Positions 1-6,736 of a stretch of DNA of 8,746 nucleotides are shown in pieces. The notes under the pieces are model-generated. The model made no database searches and was not told the origin of the DNA. It saw nothing but the letters and a program-made list of their open reading frames with translations. Numbering within the stretch: the stretch's first letter is position 1; each line of letters begins with the position of its first letter. The stretch is from the NCBI GenBank assembly GCA_002407045.1, contig DHKB01000050.1:1-8746 (forward strand). The letters run 5' to 3'. Position numbers and translations under genes: made by a program. This DNA is from Candidatus Bruticola papionis (GTDB lineage: Bacteria; Vulcanimicrobiota; Xenobia; Xenobiales; Xenobiaceae).

Positions 1-32
1 CAAAAAAAATCTGAATTTTTTTGCAGAACCCC

Positions 33-61
33 TTGCCAAACACTATGTAGCCTGCTATACT
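33..61 (+). promoter_or_regulatory. Promoter of the tRNA operon
   Basis: The -35 box TTGCCA (33-38) and the -10 box TATACT (56-61) are separated by 17 bp, and TGC just before the -10 makes it an extended -10. An A-tract and T-tract at about 2-22 lie where an UP element would bind. Transcription should start near 68, giving a leader of about 50 nt before tRNA-Gly. The same TTGC(17)TGC-TATnnT architecture recurs at 6981-7009 on the minus strand. This is a housekeeping sigma factor type promoter recognised by eye. Confidence 0.8.
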
Positions 62-93
62 CTCACACGTCGAGAGCAGAGCTAACGACAAAG

Positions 94-109
94 CGAGAAT
101 GAGTTCTCG
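94..109 (+). other. Leader hairpin before tRNA-Gly
   Basis: CGAGAA (94-99) and TTCTCG (104-109) form a perfect 6-bp stem with a TGAG loop, 7 nt before the mature 5' end of tRNA-Gly. It may help define the precursor for RNase P processing or stop the leader from pairing with the tRNA. No T-run follows, so it is not a terminator. Confidence 0.4.
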
Positions 110-116
110 GTGGTCC

Positions 117-191
117 GCGAGAGTGGCTCAGCGGTAGAGCATCGGCTTCCCAAGCCGACGGTCGCGAGTTCGAATCTCGTCTCTCGCTCCA
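117..191 (+). tRNA. tRNA-Gly(CCC)
   Basis: This is a complete cloverleaf. The acceptor strand GCGAGAG (117-123) pairs perfectly with CTCTCGC (181-187), the discriminator is T188, and CCA is encoded at 189-191. The anticodon loop TTCCCAA gives anticodon CCC, which reads GGG. The T-arm is GCGAG / TTCGAAT / CTCGT. A U73 discriminator is normal for bacterial glycine tRNA. It is the first of three tRNAs in one transcript, 15 nt before tRNA-Cys. Confidence 0.97.
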
Positions 192-206
192 GATAAAAAA
201 AAGTGT

Positions 207-280
207 GGCGTTGTGGCCGAGTGGCTAGGCGGAGGTCTGCAAAACCTCTTACAGCAGTTCAATTCTGCTCGACGCCTCCA
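207..280 (+). tRNA. tRNA-Cys(GCA)
   Basis: The acceptor GGCGTTG (207-213) pairs with CGACGCC (270-276), with one G-U pair. The discriminator is T277 and CCA is encoded at 278-280. The anticodon loop CTGCAAA on stem GAGGT/ACCTC gives anticodon GCA. The T-arm is AGCAG / TTCAATT / CTGCT. U73 with anticodon GCA is the expected cysteine identity set. It is the middle gene of the three-tRNA transcript. Confidence 0.97.
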
Positions 281-288
281 AAGGAAAT

Positions 289-365
<77 letters not shown>

Positions 366-376
366 TTCTCGAAAAG

Positions 377-412
377 AAAATCTCACCTCACAGGGAGGTG
401 AGATTTTTTTTT
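377..412 (+). terminator. Rho-independent terminator of the tRNA operon
   Basis: The left arm AAAATCTCACCTC (377-389), a 5-nt loop and the right arm GAGGTGAGATTTT (395-407) form a perfect 13-bp stem that runs into a continuous T-run (404-412). It cleanly separates the tRNA unit from the protein operon. Confidence 0.93.
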
Positions 413-509
413 GTCTTTTCCCCGCAGAATGAGCGTTTTTTGTTTTTGTGCTTAAATAGCAGGATCCCTTGGGCTCAGAAGAAACTTAGACTGGTTTAGT
501 TTTGGCCTC

Positions 510-513
510 GAGG
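510..513 (+). promoter_or_regulatory. Ribosome binding site that fixes the ATG at 520
   Basis: GAGG lies 6 nt before the ATG at 520. The in-frame TTG at 502 has no comparable Shine-Dalgarno sequence, so the ATG is preferred. No convincing promoter was found between 413 and 509. The best candidate is an extended -10 TGC-TTAAAT at 449-457 without a recognisable -35. Confidence 0.6.
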
Positions 514-519
514 TTTTGC

Positions 520-1884
520 ATGGCTTCTACATTAAAGATATTTTACCAAATTTTCTCTTTAAATTACTCTACAGAAGAATTGCGAGAAAATTTTGCCGTC
601 AGCTGCAATTTGGCTTTAGTTGGCAGTAAAGAAAATGTTTCGGCAATGCTGGAACTAATGGGGGAGCCTGTGGTCAACTTAAGCAATGTCACTTCTCATT
701 CGCAAATTCGCTGTTTGCCTTTACCAGACCGTCATCATCCGGAAGCTGAAAAATACAAAAATTTGGATGCGGCCATTATTCATTTGGGCAATAGTGTACC
801 AAGCTTAGAATATTTGCGCTTTTGTTGTGAATGTTTTGCTGCTAAAACTAAGTTGCTCTTTCTTACCAGCAGTAGCTTGGGAAAATTCTCTCCTTTGGAA
901 ATTGTGAGTTCCGCATTTAATGCTGATACATCTAGGCCAAATTTTGTTAGTGACACTGAAGCTAAGCGTTTAGCGGCAGAAGCGTTGGCCAAAACTAAAA
1001 AGGAGCCCCTAGAGCAGCCGCTTGAGACTGAGAATATCTCTCCCGCTTGGTTGGCTGCTGGGCAAGTTAAAGGTGGCGAAGCTCAGCCTGAAAATCGTCC
1101 CTCTAGTGGATTGACACTTTCAGAAACTCAGAGTGTCGATTGGGCGTCTCAGTTGCTATCTAATTGGCCAGAATCTGATAAAGAGCCGCGTTTGGGCCCT
1201 AAGTGGGTAAGTAGCGATCCTTTGGCCTCTTATATTGAGAGGCCCATAGATATCGATATGGTCGAACTGGTACCGAGTTTTGATTCTACTTTGCCTGCAA
1301 TTATGGTTTTGAAAGCTGGCGATGGGGGAGCGAGTTTTTATAAATATCTTAGCCAGGGGCTAGGCAACCTGGTCTATGTGTTGGCTCGCGATTATAGTTT
1401 GCTGCGCGAGAATATGGTCTCCTTAATGATCGCCAGAGAGGCTAAAGATTCAGCTGCGGCAGCGGTTGCTTCCGGTTTGACGACTTCGTTGCCCTTTGTG
1501 GGGGCTTTTTTAGGTTTATTTGCCGTTTCGGGTGAAACTGTTTATATTACAGCTAAGCAACTTCGTTTAGCTTTGCTTATTGGGGCTATTTATGGTCGCC
1601 CTATCGATTTTTTTGCCCGTATCGGTGAATTGTTGCCGGTAGTAGGCGGAGCGTGGGGGTGGCGTATATTAGCTAGAGAAGCTATCGGTTTTATACCTGC
1701 TTTGGGTTTTTTAGCCAAAGCGGCTGTAGCCTGGAGCGGTACTTATACTGTAGGCAAGCTTAGCCAACACTTCTATAGGCAAGGCGAGCAACAGACAAGT
1801 GATGAATACAGAGAATATATTGATGCTGAAGCCAAACACTTGGCTCGGCAGGCAGCTTTAGATTGTTTGAAGAGCAAGCCATGA
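520..1884 (+). CDS. DUF697 (YcjF-like) membrane protein with degenerate GTPase-like N-terminus
   Basis: The protein has 454 residues. The C-terminal part (about 289-415) is rich in Gly, Ala and hydrophobic residues. Its SLPFVGAFLG, LLIGAIYGRPIDF and IPALGFLAKAAVAWSGTYTVGK stretches, read as separate segments, have the character of DUF697/YcjF domains, which often follow Era-like GTPase domains. The N-terminal part shows a GTPase-like order: a strand NLALVGSKEN (30-39) at the P-loop position, a strand LDAAIIHLG near residue 84, then KLLFLTSSS. The GKS/T of the P-loop and the NKxD motif are missing, so nucleotide binding is doubtful. A polar linker of about 150-240 separates the halves. The stop codon overlaps the next ATG (ATGA), which suggests translational coupling and a shared envelope role with the DUF5693 and CsaB genes. 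The family assignment is from memory; the function is unknown. Confidence 0.72.
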   Translation: MASTLKIFYQIFSLNYSTEELRENFAVSCNLALVGSKENVSAMLELMGEPVVNLSNVTSHSQIRCLPLPDRHHPEAEKYKNLDAAIIHLGNSVPSLEYLRFCCECFAAKTKLLFLTSSSLGKFSPLEIVSSAFNADTSRPNFVSDTEAKRLAAEALAKTKKEPLEQPLETENISPAWLAAGQVKGGEAQPENRPSSGLTLSETQSVDWASQLLSNWPESDKEPRLGPKWVSSDPLASYIERPIDIDMVELVPSFDSTLPAIMVLKAGDGGASFYKYLSQGLGNLVYVLARDYSLLRENMVSLMIAREAKDSAAAAVASGLTTSLPFVGAFLGLFAVSGETVYITAKQLRLALLIGAIYGRPIDFFARIGELLPVVGGAWGWRILAREAIGFIPALGFLAKAAVAWSGTYTVGKLSQHFYRQGEQQTSDEYREYIDAEAKHLARQAALDCLKSKP

Positions 1885-4031
1885 AAAAAAACATATCTTG
1901 GGGTCTTTCCCTCGTTTTAATCGTTATTTTAGGATTAGTGGCCGCTTTGCCTCTTATTGTAAGTAGAGTGGGCAGCGAGCAACGCAATAATTCAACCGAA
2001 GTTCTTTTCGATTATGCGGCGCTTAATGATTATGCTAGGCGCAGTGGCACTTCGCTGGATACTGTTTTAGCTTGGTGCAAAGCTAGTGGCGTTACCGCTA
2101 TAGCTGTAGAAGAAAGTAGTCGCGACTCTTTGGCTTTACGTGGTCTAGCTAGAGCGGCCAACTATTTTGAGATGACTGACTTGCAGTCTCAAAAAAGAAT
2201 AGATAGCGCTATTAAGCTCGATCCTATGTGCGCCTACTATGTGGCTAAAGATAACGCTACAGCCGCTAAAATTAAGCAAGGCGCCGCTTATAGCTTAGGT
2301 ACAGACAGAGTTCGTCTGGTTCCAGATAGCCAAGGTAAGGTAGTCGAGCTGGCTTGCGATATTCGCGATTTGCCTACTTTAGGATTGGGCATTCCTTATG
2401 ATGTTGTGAAGAAATTGCACGACAGATATGCCTTTAAAGTTTGGTTGCGTCCTTGGAATAGTCCGAAATTGGATGAAACTAGCCTGACAAATATTTTCAA
2501 AACGTATGCTCAGTTAGCCAAACAAGGGCAAATCGAGGGTTTGATTTTTGGAGGCTTGCGCAATGAAGTATATGGCTATCCCAAAAATTTGGAGATTACT
2601 GCCAAACTTTTAGAACAAGCCGATTTGAAGCTTGGTGTTATTGAACTAGCTCCCAAAGCCCAGCAAAAGGGTGTTGTCACTCTAGCTAAGCTTTGTCCAG
2701 AGCGTGTCGTTAGGGTAATGGCCGTTTCTCCTTCTCATCAGGCCAAGCTCGATCCTGATACCGTTATTTCTATGTACAGTTTGGGCGTCAGAGAACGCGG
2801 TATTCGTTTAATTTACTGTCGTCCTTATCTCGATGGCGTCGAAAAGCTCTCTCTGGAAGAAGTCAATTCCGCTTTTATGAGCGGTATCCAAAAGGGGCTG
2901 GCTCCTTTATTTAAAGGACAAGCTAGCACTTACAGTATCTCTGATAATTTAGCTAAGACCGGTTTTACTTTATGGAGTTTGGCTATAACGGCTATTAGTG
3001 CCAGCATAGCTTTATGCTTCATTTTGTTGGTAACTTTACTTTGTCGTGAAAACACTCTTTGTCAGCGCTTTTGGGGACGTCGCAGTGCATTTGCTCTGCT
3101 GCTTTTAGTCGTTTTTATTACTGCTTTAAGTTGTGTGAGTGGTTTAGGGTGCCATTGGGTACGTATTTTACTAGCTTTATCAGCGGTAACGATCATGCCC
3201 ATTTTAGCTTACGTAGTTTTAGTGCCTTTTTGGGAACGGGCGCAGGAGTGCTCTAGCATTTGGAACGCTATAGGCGATGGTTTAATCGTCATGGCCGTTT
3301 CGGTCAGCTTAACCTTATTTGGCGGCCTCTTGGCCGGCGCTTTGCTGAGTGATTTAAATTACATGCTCAGTTTGGATGTCTTCCGCGGCGTAAAATTACA
3401 CAGTTTATTAGTTCCTCTAGTCATCTTTGTTATTTGGTTAGTACAGCAAGGACGCAACGGTGGCTTGGATAGTTTGATTAAGTTCTTGGAATCTGAAGTC
3501 AAATTGTGGCACGTCGTGCTCTTCTTTGTCTTTGCTATTGTGGCTGCTTTCTATTTAATTCGTACTGGTAACAGTGGCGGAGATTTGGTAGTGAGCGAAT
3601 CAGAACGCGCTTTTAGGCGTTGGCTTGATGGTACTTTGGGAGTGCGTCCGCGTTTCAAAGAGTTCATTTTAGGTAATCCAGCTTTAGTATTGCTGCCTAC
3701 TTTGGTATTCTTGCGTTGGCGCAGCTGTGTTCCTTTGGCTGTTTTGGCTGGCGCTGTCGGTATGGCTTCTCTTTCTGATACTTATGGCCATATCCATACT
3801 CCTATTTTAGTTTCCTTGCAACGCACCACCAACGGAGTCGTTTTGGGTTGCATTATAGGTATAATACTTGCTTTGGTTTGTTATGGTTTGAAGAACTTGC
3901 TCGTGCCTTATACAAAATTACTGGTACAGCCGAGCTCTGATGTGTCCACTTCTAGTGAGGCTGAGTTTATTGCAGTTTCCGCACCCAATGAATCGGTAGA
4001 GCGCAAGTTTGAAGATAACGAGGCTAAATAA
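1881..4031 (+). CDS. DUF5693 family polytopic membrane protein
   Basis: The protein has 716 residues from the ATG at 1881, which overlaps the previous stop. An in-frame TTG at 1863 is possible but less likely, because the ATG places a KK-led membrane anchor at the exact N-terminus. Layout: one transmembrane helix (about 5-28); a large, probably extracytoplasmic domain (about 30-355) beginning VLFDYAALNDYARRSG and GVTAIAVEE, typical of DUF5693 as I remember it; then about eight hydrophobic segments (about 360-695) and a polar tail. The late motifs RTGNSGG (about 560) and RPRFKEF (about 589) are charged positions between helices of the kind conserved in the family. The gene ends 4 nt before csaB. 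This context suggests a role in export or assembly of a surface polysaccharide that CsaB modifies. That role is inference; no biochemical function is known to me. Confidence 0.8.
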   Translation: MKKNISWGLSLVLIVILGLVAALPLIVSRVGSEQRNNSTEVLFDYAALNDYARRSGTSLDTVLAWCKASGVTAIAVEESSRDSLALRGLARAANYFEMTDLQSQKRIDSAIKLDPMCAYYVAKDNATAAKIKQGAAYSLGTDRVRLVPDSQGKVVELACDIRDLPTLGLGIPYDVVKKLHDRYAFKVWLRPWNSPKLDETSLTNIFKTYAQLAKQGQIEGLIFGGLRNEVYGYPKNLEITAKLLEQADLKLGVIELAPKAQQKGVVTLAKLCPERVVRVMAVSPSHQAKLDPDTVISMYSLGVRERGIRLIYCRPYLDGVEKLSLEEVNSAFMSGIQKGLAPLFKGQASTYSISDNLAKTGFTLWSLAITAISASIALCFILLVTLLCRENTLCQRFWGRRSAFALLLLVVFITALSCVSGLGCHWVRILLALSAVTIMPILAYVVLVPFWERAQECSSIWNAIGDGLIVMAVSVSLTLFGGLLAGALLSDLNYMLSLDVFRGVKLHSLLVPLVIFVIWLVQQGRNGGLDSLIKFLESEVKLWHVVLFFVFAIVAAFYLIRTGNSGGDLVVSESERAFRRWLDGTLGVRPRFKEFILGNPALVLLPTLVFLRWRSCVPLAVLAGAVGMASLSDTYGHIHTPILVSLQRTTNGVVLGCIIGIILALVCYGLKNLLVPYTKLLVQPSSDVSTSSEAEFIAVSAPNESVERKFEDNEAK

Positions 4032-4035
4032 AAGT

Positions 4036-5127
4036 ATGGGCAAGCGTATTTTATTATCTGGCTATTTTGGCTTTGACAATGTCGGTGACGAAGCCATTTT
4101 GGAGGCCGAATGTACTCAATTGCGTAAGCTCGATCCGAGTTTAGAACTTAGTGCTTTAATTGACAACAAAGCTAGAGCTGAAGAATTGCACTTAAAAGCT
4201 TATAAGCGCAAGTCTATTTGGCAAATTTACAAAGCTATTTCTGAATGCGATTTGCTTATTTCCGGCGGTGGCGGTCTTTTCCAAGATTCGACTGGTATTG
4301 GTAGTGTAATGTACTATGGAGCCATTCTGACTATGGCAGCCATTCTCAATAAGCCTAGTTTTATTTTTAGCCAAGGGTTCGGCCCTATTCGTACAGACTT
4401 AGGTAAGTTTATAGCCCAACAGCTTTTGCCTTTTGCCAACAAAGCTTCTTTCCGTGACGAAGAGTCATTGCAAGAATTTAAAAAGTTCGCTCCCAGGGTT
4501 GAAGCTGTACTTACTGCCGATCCGGCTTTCCTTTTGCAAGCTGAAAGTGAACAAAAATCATTAGAAGCTTTGGAAAAATGCGGTGTAGCTTCTGTAAAAG
4601 CTCCCATAGTTGTAGTGGCTTTGCGCTCTTGGTTTGAGTTGGAATTGGCTTCTAAAGCTGAAGCCTTTAATAAATGGCTTTCCTCTTTTTCGGAAGAAGA
4701 AAGGCCTCATCTATTGGTTTTGCCTTTGCAATATTGGTATGACGAGGGGATTTCTCGCCGCTTTACTTCTTTAATCAAGTACCCTTGTACTATGGCACCT
4801 CAGCTTAATGTTTCCGAAATGGTCTCTTTGCTGGCTGCCAAGCCTGTGGAAATGGTAGTAGCTATGCGCTTACACGCTATCATTTTGGCCTCTTCGTCAG
4901 CTAAGCCCACTTTGGGTATTGCCTACGATCCTAAAGTAAGTCGCATATGCCAATTATGTGAAGCTCCTTGTTTGCCTTTGGAGAAGTTGAGCGTTGAAGA
5001 TTTAAGCGAAAACCTTAGCAAAACTTGGCAACATAGAGAAGAACTTGGAAAAAAAATTGGCCAAAATGCCTCAGCTTTGCGTCAGAAAGCCTTGCAAGCT
5101 TTCAATATTGCCTTGGAGATGATATGA
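4036..5127 (+). CDS. csaB: Polysaccharide pyruvyltransferase, CsaB type
   Basis: The protein has 363 residues. CsaB transfers pyruvate from phosphoenolpyruvate to a cell-wall polysaccharide, forming the ketal recognised by SLH domains of S-layer proteins. Visible family marks: N-terminal LSGYFGFDNVGDEAILEA (about 6-23), the glycine-rich LLISGGGGLFQD (about 73), FSQGFGPI (about 110), FRDEES, TADPAFLL, and the C-terminal AMRLHAIILASSS (about 276) followed by GIAYDPKV, the GT-B-like donor end of the family. Length matches the family. The start is the ATG at 4036, 4 nt after the DUF5693 stop, with CGAGG at 4019-4023 as a somewhat distant ribosome site; a TTG at 4009 would overlap the upstream gene. 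The gene overlaps the next by ATGA. No SLH-domain protein lies in this window, so the link to S-layer anchoring is from family knowledge only. Confidence 0.9.
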   Translation: MGKRILLSGYFGFDNVGDEAILEAECTQLRKLDPSLELSALIDNKARAEELHLKAYKRKSIWQIYKAISECDLLISGGGGLFQDSTGIGSVMYYGAILTMAAILNKPSFIFSQGFGPIRTDLGKFIAQQLLPFANKASFRDEESLQEFKKFAPRVEAVLTADPAFLLQAESEQKSLEALEKCGVASVKAPIVVVALRSWFELELASKAEAFNKWLSSFSEEERPHLLVLPLQYWYDEGISRRFTSLIKYPCTMAPQLNVSEMVSLLAAKPVEMVVAMRLHAIILASSSAKPTLGIAYDPKVSRICQLCEAPCLPLEKLSVEDLSENLSKTWQHREELGKKIGQNASALRQKALQAFNIALEMI

Positions 5128-5657
5128 GTACCGAACCAAACCAAAACACAAATAAAACGTCTAGCCTGATAGGACGCTTGGCAGCCTATGCTCAAGTAGG
5201 GTTGATTATGGTCTTTAGCGTCTACTTGCTTTGGGCTTTTTTAGGTGGTATAGATGCCCAGTATTTAGTGTGTATGAATAAAGGCTTGGCTGGCCAATAT
5301 GCCAAGATCTTGAGTTCTGGTACGACAGGTGATCAGCTTTTTATTGACATACTGAATTTGATTGCTCCCCATATGCACTGGTTCTATTTGGCTTTGGGAA
5401 GTAGTGTGCTTGCTTTCCCTTGCTTAGGCTGGCTTTTAGCTCGCCTTTTAGATTGTGAGCCCAAGTGGGCTGGCATTTTGCCTATTTTGGGCTTGTTTTC
5501 TGGCTTAAACCCTGTGCGCTTAGGTGGCGATGGTTTAGTTGCTCCTTTTGCTATGTCTGAGCAAGCTTTACTTTTGGGTATACAAATATTTTGTATCCAT
5601 TGGACAGCCGCTTGGTTTTACGAAAGACGCCAAAAAAAGCAAAAAATTAAAGCCTAA
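5124..5657 (+). CDS. Small multi-pass membrane protein of unknown function
   Basis: The protein has 177 residues and was not recognised. The ATG at 5124 overlaps the csaB stop as ATGA, and TTGGAG (5113-5118) sits 5 nt before it, so start and coupling are well supported. After a polar Asn/Thr/Ser-rich head of about 20 residues there are four hydrophobic segments: about 26-45, 83-109, 112-130 and 144-165. The loop 46-82 is moderately polar and contains two cysteine-flanking segments (LVCMNKG and, later, LLDCEP). The tail RRQKKQKIKA is strongly basic, which favours a cytoplasmic C-terminus. As last gene of the DUF697-DUF5693-csaB unit it probably works with that envelope system, which is inference from position only. 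Confidence 0.72.
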   Translation: MSTEPNQNTNKTSSLIGRLAAYAQVGLIMVFSVYLLWAFLGGIDAQYLVCMNKGLAGQYAKILSSGTTGDQLFIDILNLIAPHMHWFYLALGSSVLAFPCLGWLLARLLDCEPKWAGILPILGLFSGLNPVRLGGDGLVAPFAMSEQALLLGIQIFCIHWTAAWFYERRQKKQKIKA

Positions 5658-5667
5658 ATTATTGGCA

Positions 5668-5706
5668 AAGGCTAGCGGTCAAAAAGACAAGCTGGCCTTA
5701 TTTTTT
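5668..5706 (+). terminator. Terminator of the DUF697-csaB operon
   Basis: AAGGCTAGC (5668-5676) pairs with GCTGGCCTT (5691-5699) with one G-U pair. An inner GTC/GAC stem (5678-5680 with 5686-5688) closes an AAAAA loop. The T-run at 5701-5706 follows one base after the stem. It begins 11 nt after the stop codon of the membrane protein. Its right arm and T-run overlap the last codons (Lys-Lys-stop) of the convergent beta-lactamase gene. Confidence 0.75.
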
Positions 5707-6672
5707 GAAATAGCGATAAGCTAGCTCGGAAATTGTGGCTATAAGTTGAGCATTCTTTTCTGGCGTCTCTTGCGAATTTTTTATAAACACAGCTAAAGTG
5801 TAGGAAATTTGCTCGCCACCATTAGTCAAAATAACAAAGCCAATATCGTTAATGCCTATGATTTGCTCTCGTTTATTTCTGTCTCCAGTGCCAGTTTTAT
5901 GGCCAATAATAGCTTCAGTAGATAGCAATGGGGCTGCTAGTCTATCCTGGCCCGTCTGGCACTGGATAAGTGCATCTTTTAGCCAATTTTGCAATGCGGG
6001 CTTAAAAATTTGGTTATGTAAAATTTTATCTAACAATAAAGCCGCTTCACTGGGAGTTGTGTAATTATCATAACACCTTGATATGTTCTCATGCATATCG
6101 TTTTCTGTCCAGCAAATATTGGTATGGTGCATTCCCAGCTCTTGCATATAGCTATTGACACTATAAGGGCCGCCAAATTTGGCAAAGAGAATATCGCAAG
6201 CATTATTATCACTTAAAAGCAAAGAATATCTGAGTAATTCATCTAAACTTAAAGTGATGTTGCCTTGAGGATACTTGTCGCGCATTGGGCTATAAGTATC
6301 TTTTCTTAAATTATCGACGCTAATGTAAACTGGACTATTTAAAGCTAAATTATTTTTTCCCAAAAAATGTAAAACATATAAAGCTTGATGCAATTTATAT
6401 ACACTTAGCATAGGAAATTGCTGACGCCCATTAAGTTGGCATATCTCTTTACCTTGTGCATAAATAGAAACACCTACTTGGGCTTTATAAGAGGTCGCTG
6501 TTTGAGCAACTTTTTCTTGTAATTCTTGGGCGGTAAAGTTTTGCTTACCTTTCGATGCTGCCAGAGTAGGGATGGCCAGTAGGCACAATAAAAGAAAGGC
6601 TAAGTAGCTACATTTAAATACTGACATAAAGATAAATTTATTTTGCGATTGGTTTTTGGTGAAGTCAGGCAT
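5698..6672 (-). CDS. bla: Class A beta-lactamase (A2/CfxA-PER-like)
   Basis: The protein has 324 residues. It should hydrolyse beta-lactams by a serine acyl-enzyme mechanism in the periplasm or outside the membrane. All class A motifs are present in order: Ser90-Val-Tyr-Lys93 (SxxK) in FPMLSVYKLHQ, SDN (154-156), Glu190 in TENDM as the omega-loop general base, and KTG (259-261) in GHKTGTGDRN. The contexts FPMLSVYK, TExxM and GHKTGTGDRN resemble the subclass A2 enzymes CfxA, CblA and PER as I remember them. A hydrophobic stretch (about 23-38) ending TLAAS is a signal peptide for signal peptidase I; no lipobox was seen. The start at 6672 has only a weak GGA upstream, and the ATG at 6625-6627 (309 residues) would give a more typical signal peptide. 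G+C is near 38% by sampling, somewhat below the csaB operon. No good promoter lies directly upstream, so expression may depend on the RNA promoter at 6981-7009. Confidence 0.93.
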   Translation of the reverse strand: MPDFTKNQSQNKFIFMSVFKCSYLAFLLLCLLAIPTLAASKGKQNFTAQELQEKVAQTATSYKAQVGVSIYAQGKEICQLNGRQQFPMLSVYKLHQALYVLHFLGKNNLALNSPVYISVDNLRKDTYSPMRDKYPQGNITLSLDELLRYSLLLSDNNACDILFAKFGGPYSVNSYMQELGMHHTNICWTENDMHENISRCYDNYTTPSEAALLLDKILHNQIFKPALQNWLKDALIQCQTGQDRLAAPLLSTEAIIGHKTGTGDRNKREQIIGINDIGFVILTNGGEQISYTLAVFIKNSQETPEKNAQLIATISELAYRYFKK

Positions 6673-6736
6673 AAAAAAAGATCCGTTACACTTTTAATCG
6701 TGCATCGAACCTTACAACAAAATTAGCAAATAATAG

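Noticed and set aside
4192..4607. Two overlapping minus-strand frames inside csaB
   Set aside because: csaB is clearly coding across this region with conserved motifs; the antisense frames have no family features.
5539..5724. 61-codon plus-strand frame at the end of the membrane protein gene
   Set aside because: It is a different frame over a coupled coding gene and terminator, with no ribosome site of its own.
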